This document shows, one piece after another, positions 9,724-21,406 of a stretch of 64,000 nt of DNA. The position numbers were made by a program, and so were the translations under genes. Position 1 is the stretch's first letter; each line of letters begins with the position of its first letter. The notes beneath the pieces were generated by a model. The model had not been told where the DNA came from. It was given only the letters and a program-made list of their open reading frames with translations, and made no database searches. Source of the stretch: Argentina anserina (Eukaryota > Streptophyta > Magnoliopsida > Rosales > Rosaceae); contig NC_065875.1 in the NCBI RefSeq assembly GCF_933775445.1, forward strand, positions 25,605,555 through 25,669,554. The letters run 5' to 3'.

Positions 9724-12352
9724 GTGGCTGCCCAATCACCATGCGGGTGGACCGGGTGGTCATGGAGCTCATCCACCTACTACACCACCGCCAAGTTCTC
9801 TTCTTCCACCTCATCCAGTCTCCTCTATACAAAACGACCTCGTTTCACTGCTTGTTCGTCGTCGTCGTCTAGCTCCGGCACCAAACCCGGGCTGAAAAAG
9901 CCGGCGAATTCGGACAGTGCTGCCCCAACTCCAACCACATCAGTCACAATCTCAAAGGGAAAGGCACCCCGAAGTGGAAAGACGGTAAAAGCCCTGAGCT
10001 TCAAGTCTGGGAAGCGATCTCTATGGAAGAGAATATTCTTCGCCTCCAAGAAAGTTAGGAGCATTCTCCTGCTCAATGTAATCACTGTAGTCTATGGTAA
10101 ACACTAAACCCTTCTTTCATATTTATAATCCAATTACTAAAGTTCATGTCTTTATTTAATTTAATTGCTATATTAGAAAAATATGTGAGAGCTTTTTATC
10201 GTAGATTGATAATGGCCAAGTAATTATGTTGTTTGTAGCTAGTAATTTCTCGATTGTGAAAGAAGTGGAGGCTGTGATCGACCCGGCGGCATTCACTGTT
10301 GTGCGTTTTGCAATGTCAGCTGTCCCATTCATCCCTTTTGTTTTCAGAGCAAGAGGTGATGCTGAGACTCGTAATGCAGGGATTGAGTTGGGGTTTTGGG
10401 TTAGTTTAGGGTATCTTATGCAGGCATTGGGGCTGCTGACATCGGATGCTGGTCGCGCTTCGTTTTTGTCTATGTTCACTGTGAGTCTTTCTGCATTATT
10501 ATTTTTAGGCAATGTGTGTTTGAAGATTTTTGTTTTGGGAGTACCCTGAAGGTACTTGTTGGTGTATTTTTGGGTGAATTTAACAGGTGATTATCGTTCC
10601 CTTGCTTGATGGTATGTTAGGAGCTATAGTCCCTGCTCGTACCTGGTTTGGAGCCTTCATGTCTATTGTTGGAGTTGGGCTGCTGGAATCCAGTGGATCT
10701 CCCCCAAGTGTAAGTTTGATTACTCTTCTTAAGATGTGTAGAATTAATGATGAATAACATGCCAAGGACCAAGTGTTCTCTGAGGCCTCCAAGTTAGATA
10801 TCCGAATCTTATCATTTCAGGTGATCCTATGTTCCTAGTTTGCGTATAATGGATACCTGGAATGCTAGTTTTATACATGTGATAAGTGTGTTTTGTTTTG
10901 AAGAATATCGGACTCTAGATACTGACCTTTTAATTGTTATAAAACCATGGTTCTGTAACTTCTGTTTACACCTGCATGAGTTGATTACATGTTCTGGATA
11001 TAAGATTAACCTATGTGCAGTAACTAGTGAAATGAGCAACTTACAGCTCTCATGGGAGAGAGATCTTAAGCGCCGAGTATATGTACAAACACATACTCAT
11101 ATATTTTATTAGATGTGTTCAGGTTGGAGATTTGCTGAGCTTCCTGAGCGCGGTGTTTTTTGGGGTTCATATGCTTAGAACAGAGCATATATCAAGAAAC
11201 ACAAAAAAAAGAGAACTTTTTGGCTCTGCTTGGATATGAGGTTGGTATATCTTCTTTACCATATAATTATTATATCTTTATTGATGGTTTGATGCTGTTC
11301 ACACATCACACTAATCTTAGTTTTATTTAGATATGCGTTGTTGCTTTCTTATCAACCACATGGTACATCATTGGGGCATGGTCTGGTGGCGGCCTCAACG
11401 ATTTCAACCCATCATTATGGACATGGGGGATGTTCTGGGAGTGGATGGTTGTGTTTCCTTGGATACCTGCACTGTACACGGGCATATTTTCCACTGTTTT
11501 ATGCTTATGGGTAGAGGTTTGTTCAAAAGCTCTGCGCTTAGAATATGCATCATTTGTTCTCGCATTGCCCAATTGCTTGGGGAGTTGTTAGAAACTTTGC
11601 TTATCTGCAATCTAAGATATGTGAATTCGTAGTGGCGCAATGAACTTTCAAGCATAATCAAATTTCTGGCATTCCCTTTTCTGCTCACTTTTCTGAGGAA
11701 AATTATATTCAACAGATGGCTGCAATGTGCGATGTATCAGCCACAGAAACCACTATAATTTATGGTTTGGAGCCCGTCTGGGGTGCTGGTTTCGCATGTT
11801 TCTCCTTGGTGAAAGATGGGGATCTACTGGTTGGATTGGTGCCACTCTCGTGCGTGGTATGTTACTGTTTATCTTAATGATCTAATCAGCTTAAAATATA
11901 AAAGATATTCAAAAAATTTCAATTTTGTTTGCCATCAATTAGGCTTTGTTATTAAACTACCATAGTAAGAGAAGTGATTCGGATAGAAATGTTATCAGCA
12001 GCAAGAATGCTATTAGCAGCAAACGGCTATCTACTTTCTTATTAAATGACATATTACGCATCACTTTCTAAAGTAGTAGATTATTGTTGCTTGTAATAAT
12101 AATAAAAAGGTAGAGTAATTGTTAGCATCACGTTAGCGCATATTGTATATGCTTGGTTCTTGTTTCTCTACAGGTGGAAGCTTAACAGTCCAGATATTTG
12201 GATCAACATCTCCCACAGAGCCTTCAAAAGATGAAATGAAAGCTAAGAAACTCACTTCCCAGTGGTGTCAGATAAACACAATGGCTTATCCCCCTCTCCC
12301 ATTACAGTCACTTCCAGAAAGGATACTCCTGATCTGCGGAAGAAATAACTGA
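9724..12352 (+). CDS. EamA/DMT-superfamily transporter, plastid type, seven exons, two frameshifts
   Basis: Spliced exons: 9724-10096, 10239-10480, 10587-10709, 11123-11240, 11331-11516, 11716-11856, 12174-12352. Residues 1 to about 100 are Ser/Thr/Lys-rich and fit a plastid transit peptide. Then come EamA-type membrane segments (AAFTVVRFAMSAVPFIPFV, FWVSLGYLMQALGLL, ASFLSMFTVIIVPLLDGML, GDLLSFLSAVFFGVHMLR, TTIIYGLEPVWGAGFA). It resembles the Arabidopsis At3g02690 group of drug/metabolite transporters; the substrate is unknown. Two breaks are visible. An A8 run at 11203-11210, where seven A restore the frame, would end exon 4 in a stop. A missing base near 11801 in exon 6 separates GAGFA from FLLGERWGSTGWIGATLV. 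Either the gene is decaying or the sequence has errors. Confidence 0.8.
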
Positions 12353-13400
12353 GAGTTTTCGTATGTTATCTGTTGCTATAGTCAGTTTCATATAAATACA
12401 CAATGCTCTAATGACAATTATTTGGTCACATGACTATAACTTCTTGCACTTATGTCACCTCCCGAACTTTGGGCGAGAATTTTTTTTTTTTTTTGTTAAT
12501 GGTTTGTATCGCTGGAGTCTCGATTGCAGGTGGGTAATTTACCGACTTTTGAACGAAGGTACGAGTCTGGTAGGTTTACTTCAGCTTTGATTTTCAGCTT
12601 TTGGTACTGGTGCTAGTATAGTTGGATCTATTGCTGGTACTTGCACCAATACCTCCAACTATACTTGAACAAATACCCATGGTTATAGCTGAAATGGATG
12701 TTGGAGCTAAGCTACCAGACTTTTGTACAAAAAGTTAAGAATCAGTAAACTCTATAAACTTCCCACCCCTAAATGAGAACTCCAGCTCTTTACAAAAAAA
12801 ATGTCTCGCCCAATGTCCTGAGATGTGACAAGGTGGTATCAGATTCCAAAATTACCCATGATTCTTAGTTTGTACTTGGCGAAGTGTTTCATATATTTGA
12901 CAACTGAGTTTTCACAACCTTATGTAGCTTATAATCCGAGTCTCGATTTAGAATGGCTTGTTTATGCTTAGGCTCTCAGCTTTGCATAGTTGTATCATAC
13001 CAACATATTATTCCACAGTATGACAATATTATGAACTCTATTGTCGATTACATGTACAAGTATAGCGATGATCATATTCTACATTATTTAAAGCAGCACA
13101 GGCAGAAGTGCAGAACCAGCATATATAAACTACAAAAGAATCGGAAAAATCTTTCCCTATAATAATACATTATTTAACTCTTATAATTTTCGTCATTTCC
13201 ACACAAACCAAAGGCTATAATAATTCACTAGTCAAGATCAAGATGAAATCCTATAACAGATCTCTTCAGTCCAGAAGCAAAATCTAGGCTTTCGTATTGC
13301 CTTGTTGTTTCAAACTAAAGAGTCACTGTGAGTGTGTGATTCTAGTAACATAATCATCTTAATTTATATCAAATTGCTGGGTACACACGCCTTAATCAAA

Positions 13401-13434
<34 letters not shown>

Positions 13435-13530
13435 CTCATGGATTAGTTAAAACTCAAAAGAAAAAAGGAGAGTTGAATCACGATGCGTCTGTAGCAAGCA
13501 TATCAATCATGACCAGTAAGCCATTACTCA
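12353..13530. other. Intergenic, with (TA)n microsatellite
   Basis: Holds the likely 3' UTR of the transporter gene, a short T run near 12480-12495 and a (TA)n microsatellite at about 13403-13432. No gene recognised. Confidence 0.45.
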
Positions 13531-13677
13531 CTCGAGTGTTGATTACCTGGTCAGCTGTTGAGCACCAGGTGGCGCTCAACAACCGTTTGATCTGACTGTT
13601 TGGCCACTGTTTGACCAGATCGGACGGCTGTTGAGAGCCACCTGTTACTCAACAATTGGCCAGGTGATCAGCAACGA
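13531..13677. mobile_element. 147-bp hairpin MITE with 10-bp target duplication
   Basis: Almost the whole element folds on itself. The left arm (from TGTTGATTACCTGG) pairs with the right arm (opposite strand TTGCTGATCACCTGG), and internal GTTGAG, CAGGTGGC, CTCAACA and GATCTG blocks pair in order. It is flanked by a perfect 10-bp direct repeat, CCATTACTCA, at 13521-13530 and 13678-13687. The long duplication suggests a Mutator-type MITE; the near-perfect stem would also transcribe into a small-RNA-like hairpin. Confidence 0.75.
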
Positions 13678-13790
13678 CCATTACTCAGATGATTTTCTTG
13701 TCATGCAATTTCATAGTCGTCTGGCGTTATTATCTTTCACTTTTTCAGTTTCAGTGATACAATATAACAGAAAAGGTACACATATGGGAG

Positions 13791-14355
13791 CAAGGCTGGC
13801 CTGAGATTTGCAGGGCTCTGGGCGGTGGAAAATTACATGGGGGCTCTTGGGACTAATGTAACATTAATTTTATTTTCTATTTTAAAACTATAATCTAAAT
13901 ATAATAAAAGTATCACTACTATATAATGTAATCCTGCGAAAAAATTGCAACTAATGTGACTATATTGACAATCAAAATCAACATTATGTATGACATTTTG
14001 ATGGAGAATAAAATATTTCAGATGCTTGAACATTCTTGATTATAAGAGATTAAATTGATTATTTATTATAAAAATTATTTTTATTTTTATTTGAACAAAA
14101 AAAATTATAATTAAAGTAAACAACTAAAAAAGAGAGACAAAAAATGTACAAACTCAAAGTACTCAACATGAGATGTGACGGTGCAATAAGATACAACAAA
14201 TTAGTCTCAACTATAAAATTATTTTTAAATAAAAATTATTAGAGACTTTATAAATGTATAATTAATTAATTATAGATTTAAACTAAAATTTTGGGGCCCA
14301 TTACGAGTGGGGCTCTGGGCGGTTGCCTTTTAGGCTTAAGGCAGGGCCGGGTCTG
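13791..14355. mobile_element. hAT-type non-autonomous element, 565 bp
   Basis: Ends CAAGGCTGGCCTGAGATT (left) and CAGACCCGGCCCTGCC (right, opposite strand), flanked by a perfect 8-bp duplication, TATGGGAG, at 13783-13790 and 14356-14363. GGGCTCTGGGCGG occurs near both ends, in the same orientation. There is no transposase. The 8-bp duplication and CA(A/G) ends fit the hAT superfamily. Confidence 0.8.
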
Positions 14356-14626
14356 TATGGGAGTCGGTGATGACTTTTTGGGAGGAACAAAGAAATGCCA
14401 AATATATAACATATAAAATCCAAGAATTATTATACGATATCATCGTGTCTGCAAGTACATATCTTTCAATTGAAAGAGAAGGGCCATCCACACTGATAAT
14501 TGATTGCTGCTGTGATATCACTAATATGATAACATCAATAATGTAGCATTAATTATTGCGATTAACCATGTGAAACACGGGAAGGCGATCAGCTGTCCCC
14601 AGTAATTGATAGTACCTAATAATTTA

Positions 14627-15309
14627 TGAGAATTCAATAAATAATACTTTAATTATTTATCGGTTTAATTTTTAGTATTTCATGTTTGAAAACTATTACA
14701 CGAGTACATTAAATTTATATTTTAGGCTAATTTTAGTTCTTTCCGTCAATTAATACTGTGGTTTTATTTCTTACCTATTTTTAAGGACATTTTCATCACT
14801 TTATTTCCCACTGGTTTCACTTAGCTTATAACTAGCATTTTCTACCATTCAAACTTATTGTTATATAAGCATTTAAATGTTTATGATAGAGTTTTTTTTA
14901 GCATATTATTATAACAATATGTTTGTTGGTTTATGAACATATACAATATGAAATATATGCTGGTTAATTTTGTAATTACAAACTTTAACTTGGTTATAAT
15001 AGTTGTGGAAAATGAATGATGCTCATTAATTTTATAATGAAATGGTATGAACTAATCAACTTGTTCTTTTAAAAGAAAAAATATAAGTTAAAATTGGAGG
15101 AAAATGAAAAATGAAATCAGAGGGAAATAAAGTGACGAAAATGCCCATAAAAATTGGTAGGAAATAAAGTCACTAACAATTTTAATTGACGGAAGAAACT
15201 AAAATTAGTCTGAAATATAAACTTAAGGTACTAATGCGATAGTTTTCAAACGTGAGATACTAAAAGTTAGAATAACAAATAATCTGAGTATTGCTAGTTG
15301 AATTCTCCC
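14627..15309. mobile_element. MULE-type MITE, 683 bp, relative of the 4720 element
   Basis: Left end TGAGAATTCAA, right end (opposite strand) GGGAGAATTCAAC, with long inverted similarity inward. Flanked by a 10-bp duplication with one mismatch: TAATAATTTA (14617-14626) and TGATAATTTA (15310-15319). It shares the inner TAATTTTAGTT...TCCGTCAATT block with the 4720-5437 element. Its right end is about 60 bp upstream of the TATA box of the first MLP gene. Confidence 0.75.
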
Positions 15310-15369
15310 TGATAATTTAGTTTAACAGTAGCACTGGAATAAAAAAAGATTCTCTAAGTTCTGCCCTAG

Positions 15370-15386
15370 CCTACTATATATAGGTA
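15370..15386 (+). promoter_or_regulatory. TATA box of first MLP gene
   Basis: CTACTATATATAGGTAG lies about 85-95 bp upstream of the MLP start codon, a normal distance for a plant TATA plus short leader. Confidence 0.6.
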
Positions 15387-15466
15387 GCTTATTGCGATTA
15401 TATGACATTAGGGTTCCGATCAGACAATCTGTATCAGTATCGATCACAAAGTACCGATAATTAAAC

Positions 15467-16083
15467 ATGTCTCTTCAAGGTAAGGTGGAGGCTGAAATTG
15501 AACTCACATCACCTGCTGACAAGTTCTACAACATCTTCAAGAGTCAAGCTCACCACGTCCCAAACACTTCTGCAAGTGGTACCATAACCGGAGTTGCGGT
15601 GCATGAAGGAGACTGGGAAACTGAAGGATCTATTAAGATTTGGAATTACGAAATAGGTAAGTCATAAGCTCGTAGTTGTACGTTGATCAGGTACTAACTT
15701 ATTATTACCATCCTGCATTAATCGAAGCTGATTCTGAATTACTCGATAGGATTTCAAATAGAGATTGTCAGTTATATTAGTTGTTAAGGTGTTTTCTTCC
15801 GTGTTTATATATAGAGGGCGAGGTTGGGACATTCAAGGAGAAGGTGGAGTTCGACGATGTGAACAAGGCTGCAATTGTCCATGGGTTGGAAGGAGATGTG
15901 TTTCAGTATTACAAGAGCTTCAAGGGCGTCTATCAATTCACTCAAAAGGATGAGGGTTGCAGCATTGCAAATCTGTCCATTGAATATGAAAAACTGAGTG
16001 AGGAGGTTGCAGCGCCGGATAAGTACATCCGCCTGATGACTAACCTCGTCAAGGATCTTGATGCACACTTCATCAAGGCCTAA
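15467..16083 (+). CDS. MLP-like protein (Bet v 1 superfamily), copy 1
   Basis: Two exons, 15467-15656 and 15815-16083, give 152 residues, the usual MLP length. The phase-1 intron sits after WNYEI, the position shared by all copies in this window. Family blocks are VEAEIELTSPADKFYNIF, VHEGDWETEGSIKIW, YYKSFKGVYQFTQK, IEYEKL and DAHFIKA. MLPs are small START-like proteins with a hydrophobic cavity that bind steroids, other lipids or hydrophobic compounds; roles in defence, ABA and stress responses are reported. The ligand here is unknown. The frame is intact and the splice sites canonical (GTAAGT...TATAG). A MULE-type MITE ends about 60 bp upstream of the TATA box. Confidence 0.92.
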
Positions 16084-16850
16084 AGAGGAATAATCGATCA
16101 GCTAGCATGCATGCAATACGAGAGCGCGCTTTCATCAATAGCTACTGCTGGGTTTAATTAGTAAAATAAACAATAATCTTCTGTTGTAGTGCATGCTTTA
16201 ATTTGTTCAAAGGAATAGTATTGTAAGAAATGTGTCAATGGTGATATTATGATGTATTGTATCATTTGTACGTGTATCAAGTTTAATTTGTACCATTAAA
16301 TATATTAATGTTGGTCGTGTATTAAATTTGCTGGTTGGGGAGTGAAATTTGAGTACCCTAACTTGTTAATATAATATGTCAAAATGTCCCTATACTTTTT
16401 TTTCTTTCGAAATTTTCAGATATGATCATATTTGAAATTTTCATCGTACAAAGTGAGTAACGGGTTTGTGAAATGTAATAACGTACTCTAATTCATTACA
16501 CCCCTTAGTATCCATCAAACTATATTAATAGATAGATATTGCAACTCGGGTCGTCATCTACGCACAAGACCTTCATGTATCAGTGCTAGGATATGTATCA
16601 TAATTAACCAAAGGATCCGATTTGCATGCCACGCCAAAATGTGACTCGATCTATTGTGAGCATACACTGATAACACGTGAGATACTGATAATATGGAGGT
16701 ACTCTTAATTTATGGAGGTCGATCATTTAATGTGGACGTACTCCTATGTTACGAGCAAACATAACACGTGAGATGCTGATAACAAGGGCGGATCCTCCGG
16801 ATCGGGATCCTCTCCTAATGCAAGCCTACTAATATTGTCTAATAAGTGAA
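16084..16850. other. Intergenic, 3' flank of MLP copy 1
   Basis: AT-rich flank with a likely polyadenylation region near 16200-16320. No gene or repeat recognised. Confidence 0.4.
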
Positions 16851-16921
16851 TCTCAGCCATTCATTGTAAATCAACGGCAAGATCATTTCTCCTTCTTCAT
16901 TCCCTTCTTTTCTAAACCTAA

Positions 16922-16922
16922 T

Positions 16923-16971
<49 letters not shown>
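16922..16971. repeat. (CT)n microsatellite, about 25 units
   Basis: An uninterrupted CT tract of about 50 bp inside a pyrimidine-rich stretch that resembles a plant 5' UTR. It lies just upstream of the PP2A B'-like fragment. Confidence 0.9.
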
Positions 16972-16973
<2 letters not shown>

Positions 16974-17239
16974 CCGCCCAACTCAGTAAACTCTTTTCTG
17001 GATCCTTCTTTTCTTACAATAGAGAACAATAATAACAGAAAAGAAGAACAAACAAACTATGGAAATGGGTCTCTAATCTGGGTGTTCAGTTTTCTAATAA
17101 GATGGGTTATGTTTATGAATTGGAATAGTTTGCTTGATTTGGGGTATGACTCTTTGATTGTGGATTGGGTTTTGGTTAGGAGGAGCCTGCGTTTGATAGG
17201 ATTTGTGCTTGTGGTCATTTTGTTAATTCAACATCATCA

Positions 17240-17312
17240 ATTAATCAATCAAATACTTGGTAAGCTTCAAAGGAAGCCTTCGAAGTCAGCTGGCAATCGT
17301 GAACTCGGAGGG
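17240..17312 (+). pseudogene. 5' fragment resembling PP2A B' regulatory subunit
   Basis: The frame reads INQILGKLQRKPSKSAGNRE followed by LGG. The N-termini of plant PP2A B' (B56) subunits have the form M-(I/W)-KQIL-x-(K/R)L-x-(R/K)KPSKS, so this is very likely a gene-start fragment in which the initiator Met is lost (Leu-Ile-Asn-Gln instead of Met-Ile-Lys-Gln). Upstream sequence with the CT tract looks like the matching 5' UTR. Nothing after LGG resembles the B56 repeat domain. It is probably a duplicated or captured fragment. Confidence 0.5.
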
Positions 17313-17560
17313 TGCAAATTTCAATCTTCTTATATACGAATATTTTCTTTTTGTTCAGAGTTGAACAACATATATGAAGAGCAAATTGCAGACAGAGAAT
17401 TTGGGATATGAGAGGAGAAAGAGAGAGTCTAAATAGAGAAAATAATTAGAAAATATTGAGCATCGCGGTGGAGATTCGGCGACGGAAGAAGAGAGGAGAG
17501 ACTGGCATAAATGAGGACTTTTGTTTCGGGCAAGGGATCGAAGGGTTGGGGTCTGGGGAT

Positions 17561-20500
17561 TAGGGGTGGACAAACTGACCCGAAAACCGAAAAAAACCGG
17601 ACCTGAACCCAAACCGAATTCGAACAAATCGAAACCCGAATCAAACCGAACCGAACATAAAAAAATCGAACCGAACCGATTCTATTTGGGTTGGGTTTTG
17701 GGTTCAGTCCCTTAGAAACCGAACCGACCCGAACAACCCGAAGTCAATGGTCAACGTTACAAAACGACATCATTTTGTCATATTTATAATTTTACATTAT
17801 TATTTTTTTTAATAAAAAAATAGTGTGGTCGGCCTCACAGCCGCACATAATTTCTAACCTAATTGACCTAATGTATAAGAGGCGCATTATTTAGTCGTCT
17901 TGCTTCCTTCATAATGCGATAGTTTTATTTTAAACATAATATAAATGTTATGATACATTAGTTGACACTTAGGAAATCGCCAACTCTAATTCAAAATATG
18001 ATCGATCGACACCAGCAGATGTGATTGGTATATATATTTAGGGACCCCGTAAAAATTTCGTCCGTTTTGGACATGGTTTGACCGTTCGTACCTACGGTTA
18101 ACTAAAAAAGAGGCGTTTTCACATATTGAAACCCTATTGACCGGGGCTTTGCCAAATATATTTCTTTAGTGCGACCGCGCATGATAGATAACAAAAATTA
18201 GGTGATTTCAGATATGCAAACGGCTTTCGGCGTTCGCATATTTGTAATAGGTCCTCCCTTATGGCATAATAGTGGTGTTTTCGATTTACCAAAAATTCTG
18301 ACGGTTAAATGAGGTCCGAATTGGATGAAATTTTTATAGGGTCACTAAATATATATACCGATTACATCGGCTGGTGTCGATCGATCCCTAGAAGTTTCCT
18401 TCATATAGTCGCTTCATAATGCGATAGTTTTATTTTAAACCTAATATAAAGGTTATGATACATTAGTTGACACTTAGGTGATCGTCAACTCTAATTCGAA
18501 ATATGGTCGATCGACACCAGCAGATGTGATTGGTATATATATTTAGGGACCCCGTAAAAATTTCGTCCATTTTGGACATGGTTTGACCGTTCGTACCTAC
18601 GGTTAACTAAAAAAGAGGCGTTTTCACATATTGAAACCCCATTGACCGGGGCTTTGCCAAATATATTTCTTTAGTGCGACCGCGCATGATAAGTAACAAA
18701 AATTAGGTGATTTCAGATATGCAAATGGCTTTCGGCGTTCGCATATTTGTAATAGGTCCTCCCTTATGGCATAATAGTGATGTTTTCGATTTACCAAAAA
18801 TTCTGACGGTTAAATGAGGTCCGAATTGGATGAAAATTTTATAGGGTCACTAAATATATATAAAGATCACATCGGCTGGTATCGATCGATCCCTAGAAGT
18901 TTCCTTCATATAGTCGCTTCATAATGCGATAGTTTTATTTTAAACCTAATATAAAGGTTATGATACATTAGTTGACACTTAGGTGATCGTCAACTCTAAT
19001 TCGAAATATGGTCGATCGACACCAGCAGATGTGATTGGTATATATATTTAGGGACCCCGTAAAAATTTCATCCATTTTGGACATGGTTTGACCGTTCGTA
19101 CCTACGGTCAACCAAAAAAGAGGCGTTTTCACATAATAAAACCTCATTGACCGGGGCTTTGCCAAATAGATTTCTTCAGTGCGACCCCGCATGATAAGTA
19201 AAAAAAATTAGGTGATTTCAGATATGCAAACGGCTTTCGGCGTTCACATATTTGTAATATGTCCTCCCTTATGGCATAATAGTGATGTTTTCGATTTACC
19301 AAAAATTCCGACGGTTAAATAAGGTCCGAATTGGATGAAATTTTTATAGGGTCACTAAATATATATACCGATCACATCGGCTGGTGTCGATCGATCCCTA
19401 GAAGTTTCCTTCATATAGTCGCTTCATAATGCGATAGTTTTATTTTAAACCTAATATAAAGGTTATGATACATTAGTTGACACTTAGGTGATCGTCAACT
19501 CTAATTCGAAATATGGTCGATCGACACCAACAGATGTGATTGGTATATATATTTAGGGACCCCGTAAAAATTTCGTCCATTTTGGACATGGTTTGACCGT
19601 TCGTACCTACGGTCAACCAAAAAAGAGGCGTTTTCACATAATAAATCCTCATTGACCAGGGATTTGCCAAATAGATTTATTCAGTGCGACCCCGCATGAT
19701 AAGTAACAAAAATTAGGTGATTTCAGATATGCAAACGACTTTCGGCGCTCGCATCTTTGTAATGGATTCTCCTTTAGGACAAATTAGTGGTGTTTTCAGT
19801 TTACCGGAAATTCTGACGGTCAAACTAGGTCCGAATTTGATGAAATTTTTACATGGTCACTAAATCTATATACTGATCACATCGGATGGTGTCGATCGAT
19901 CCCTAAAAGTTTACTTCATATAGTCGCTTCATAATGCGATAGTTTTATTATAAATCTAATATAAAGGTATGATACATTAGTGGACACTTCAGCAATCGAT
20001 AACTCCAGTTCGAAATATGGTCGATCGACACCAGCAGATGTGATCAGTATATATATTTAGGGAACCCGTAAAAATTTCGTCCGATTTGGATATTGATTGA
20101 TCGTCCATACTTATGGTCAAGAAAAAAGGCGTTTTGACATTAAAATCCTCATTGACCGGGGCTTTGCCAAATGGAATTTTTTGGTGCGACCGCACACAAT
20201 TGGTGACAAAAATTAGGTGATTTCATATATGCAAACGATTTTTAGTGTTCGCATATTGGTAATGGGTCTTCCCTTATGACATAATAGTGTTGTTTTCGGG
20301 TAAAAACCCATCGGGCTTGCGGGCCTCGACGAGCTTTTCAGATCCACGGGCTAAATGATGAGGCATAAGTCAATTAGGTATGAAATAATCATTAGACTAT
20401 TAGTTTTTCATCTTTATGTTAAATTTTGTACTTTTAAAATTAATATATAATATTACGTATTTTACATACGGGTAAAACCGAAAAAAAAACCGAACTGAAC

Positions 20501-20640
20501 CGAACCGTACGGGTTGGGTTGGGTTGTGGGTCACAGTCTCTAAAATAGAAAAACCGAACCGAACCGAACCGAATTTAAAATTTGGATTGGGTTATGGGTT
20601 TTGTCCAAAACCGAACCGAATGGACCCGTGTCCACCCCTA
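17561..20640. mobile_element. hAT-like element, 3.08 kb, carrying a 505-bp tandem array
   Basis: Left end TAGGGGTGGACA, right end (opposite strand) TAGGGGTGGACAC, with subterminal runs of ACCGAA(C) on both sides. Flanked by a perfect 8-bp duplication, CTGGGGAT, at 17553-17560 and 20641-20648. There is no transposase frame, so it is non-autonomous. Most of the inside (about 17905-20298) is a tandem array, listed separately. The boundaries and duplication are read directly; hAT assignment follows from the 8-bp duplication and the TAGGGGTG-type ends. Confidence 0.85.
17908..20298. repeat. Tandem array, about 505-bp unit, 4.7 copies
   Basis: The block CTTCATAATGCGATAG recurs at 17908, 18412, 18917, 19422 and 19926, a spacing of 504-505 bp. 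The last unit is more diverged and stops at TGTTTTCGGG. Within each unit, an arm beginning TCGATCGACACCAGC (then GATGTGAT and TATATATTTAG) returns about 320 bp later in inverted form (CTAAATATATATA...GCTGGTGTCGATCGA), so every unit can form a large foldback. Minus-strand frames of 65-74 codons here are repeats of one another, not genes. Confidence 0.9.
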
Positions 20641-20648
20641 CTGGGGAT

Positions 20649-21406
20649 GAGGGCGAGAGAATTAGCTGAGACAAGGGTAGGAGACATTTATTAACATTGA
20701 GCTTATCTTCACTATTGATCAATAGTAGATGGTCTCGATTTACTTGTTAGGCAGTATTAGGAGACATTGTATGAGGAGAGGATCCCAGTCCGTATCCTCC
20801 CATGCTCAAGCATCCCCAAGACCCCAACCAAACACACAAAAAAAGTAATATATTTACATATATATTTTTTAATTTGACTTATCTCATACACCCACCAACA
20901 CTTAAACTTTCACACACATAAAATAGTAATTAATTGAATTTTTTTCTCTTCGTCTTTACAACTGTCAAATTCTAAACACTAATGCCCTAATTACAAAACT
21001 AAATTCCAAAATTAGATTGACTGATTTCACTTGGGGCCTTGCAACTGAGTTCTACGCTCCACCACAACACGATCGTCGTCTGTCTCTGCCTACACCCTAG
21101 ATCTAATGTGGATTTGGGAAATCTCTTTGTGTTTGACACTTTCAGGTGAATGATGCGATTGAAATGAGATTTGAGCTTAGTTTTATTTCGTTTAATTGTT
21201 TTAGTTCTTCTGATTTTGAGTTTGGGTTAAGTTGATTACTGGATTTTAATATGTTAGGGTTATGTACTTGTGCTTATTTTTATTGTTAAGAGGAAATTGG
21301 AAAAGTCAGGAAAATGAATAGAGAATAATCTAGATTTTAGTTAGTTTAGTTAAATTTAAACTATCGACTGGAAATACATATGTTTTTTAAGAACCATATA
21401 TTGACT
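20649..21406. other. Intergenic with 5'-UTR-like stretch
   Basis: Sequence near 21050-21160 (ACACCCTAGATC...CTTTCAGGTGAATGATG) resembles a leader and splice junction, but no coding exon could be linked to it. Confidence 0.3.

Noticed and set aside
18968..20195. Three minus-strand frames sharing HLSVN- and FTGSLNIYT-like text
   Set aside because: They are copies of one frame in the 505-bp array, with no outside homology recognised and breaks in other units.
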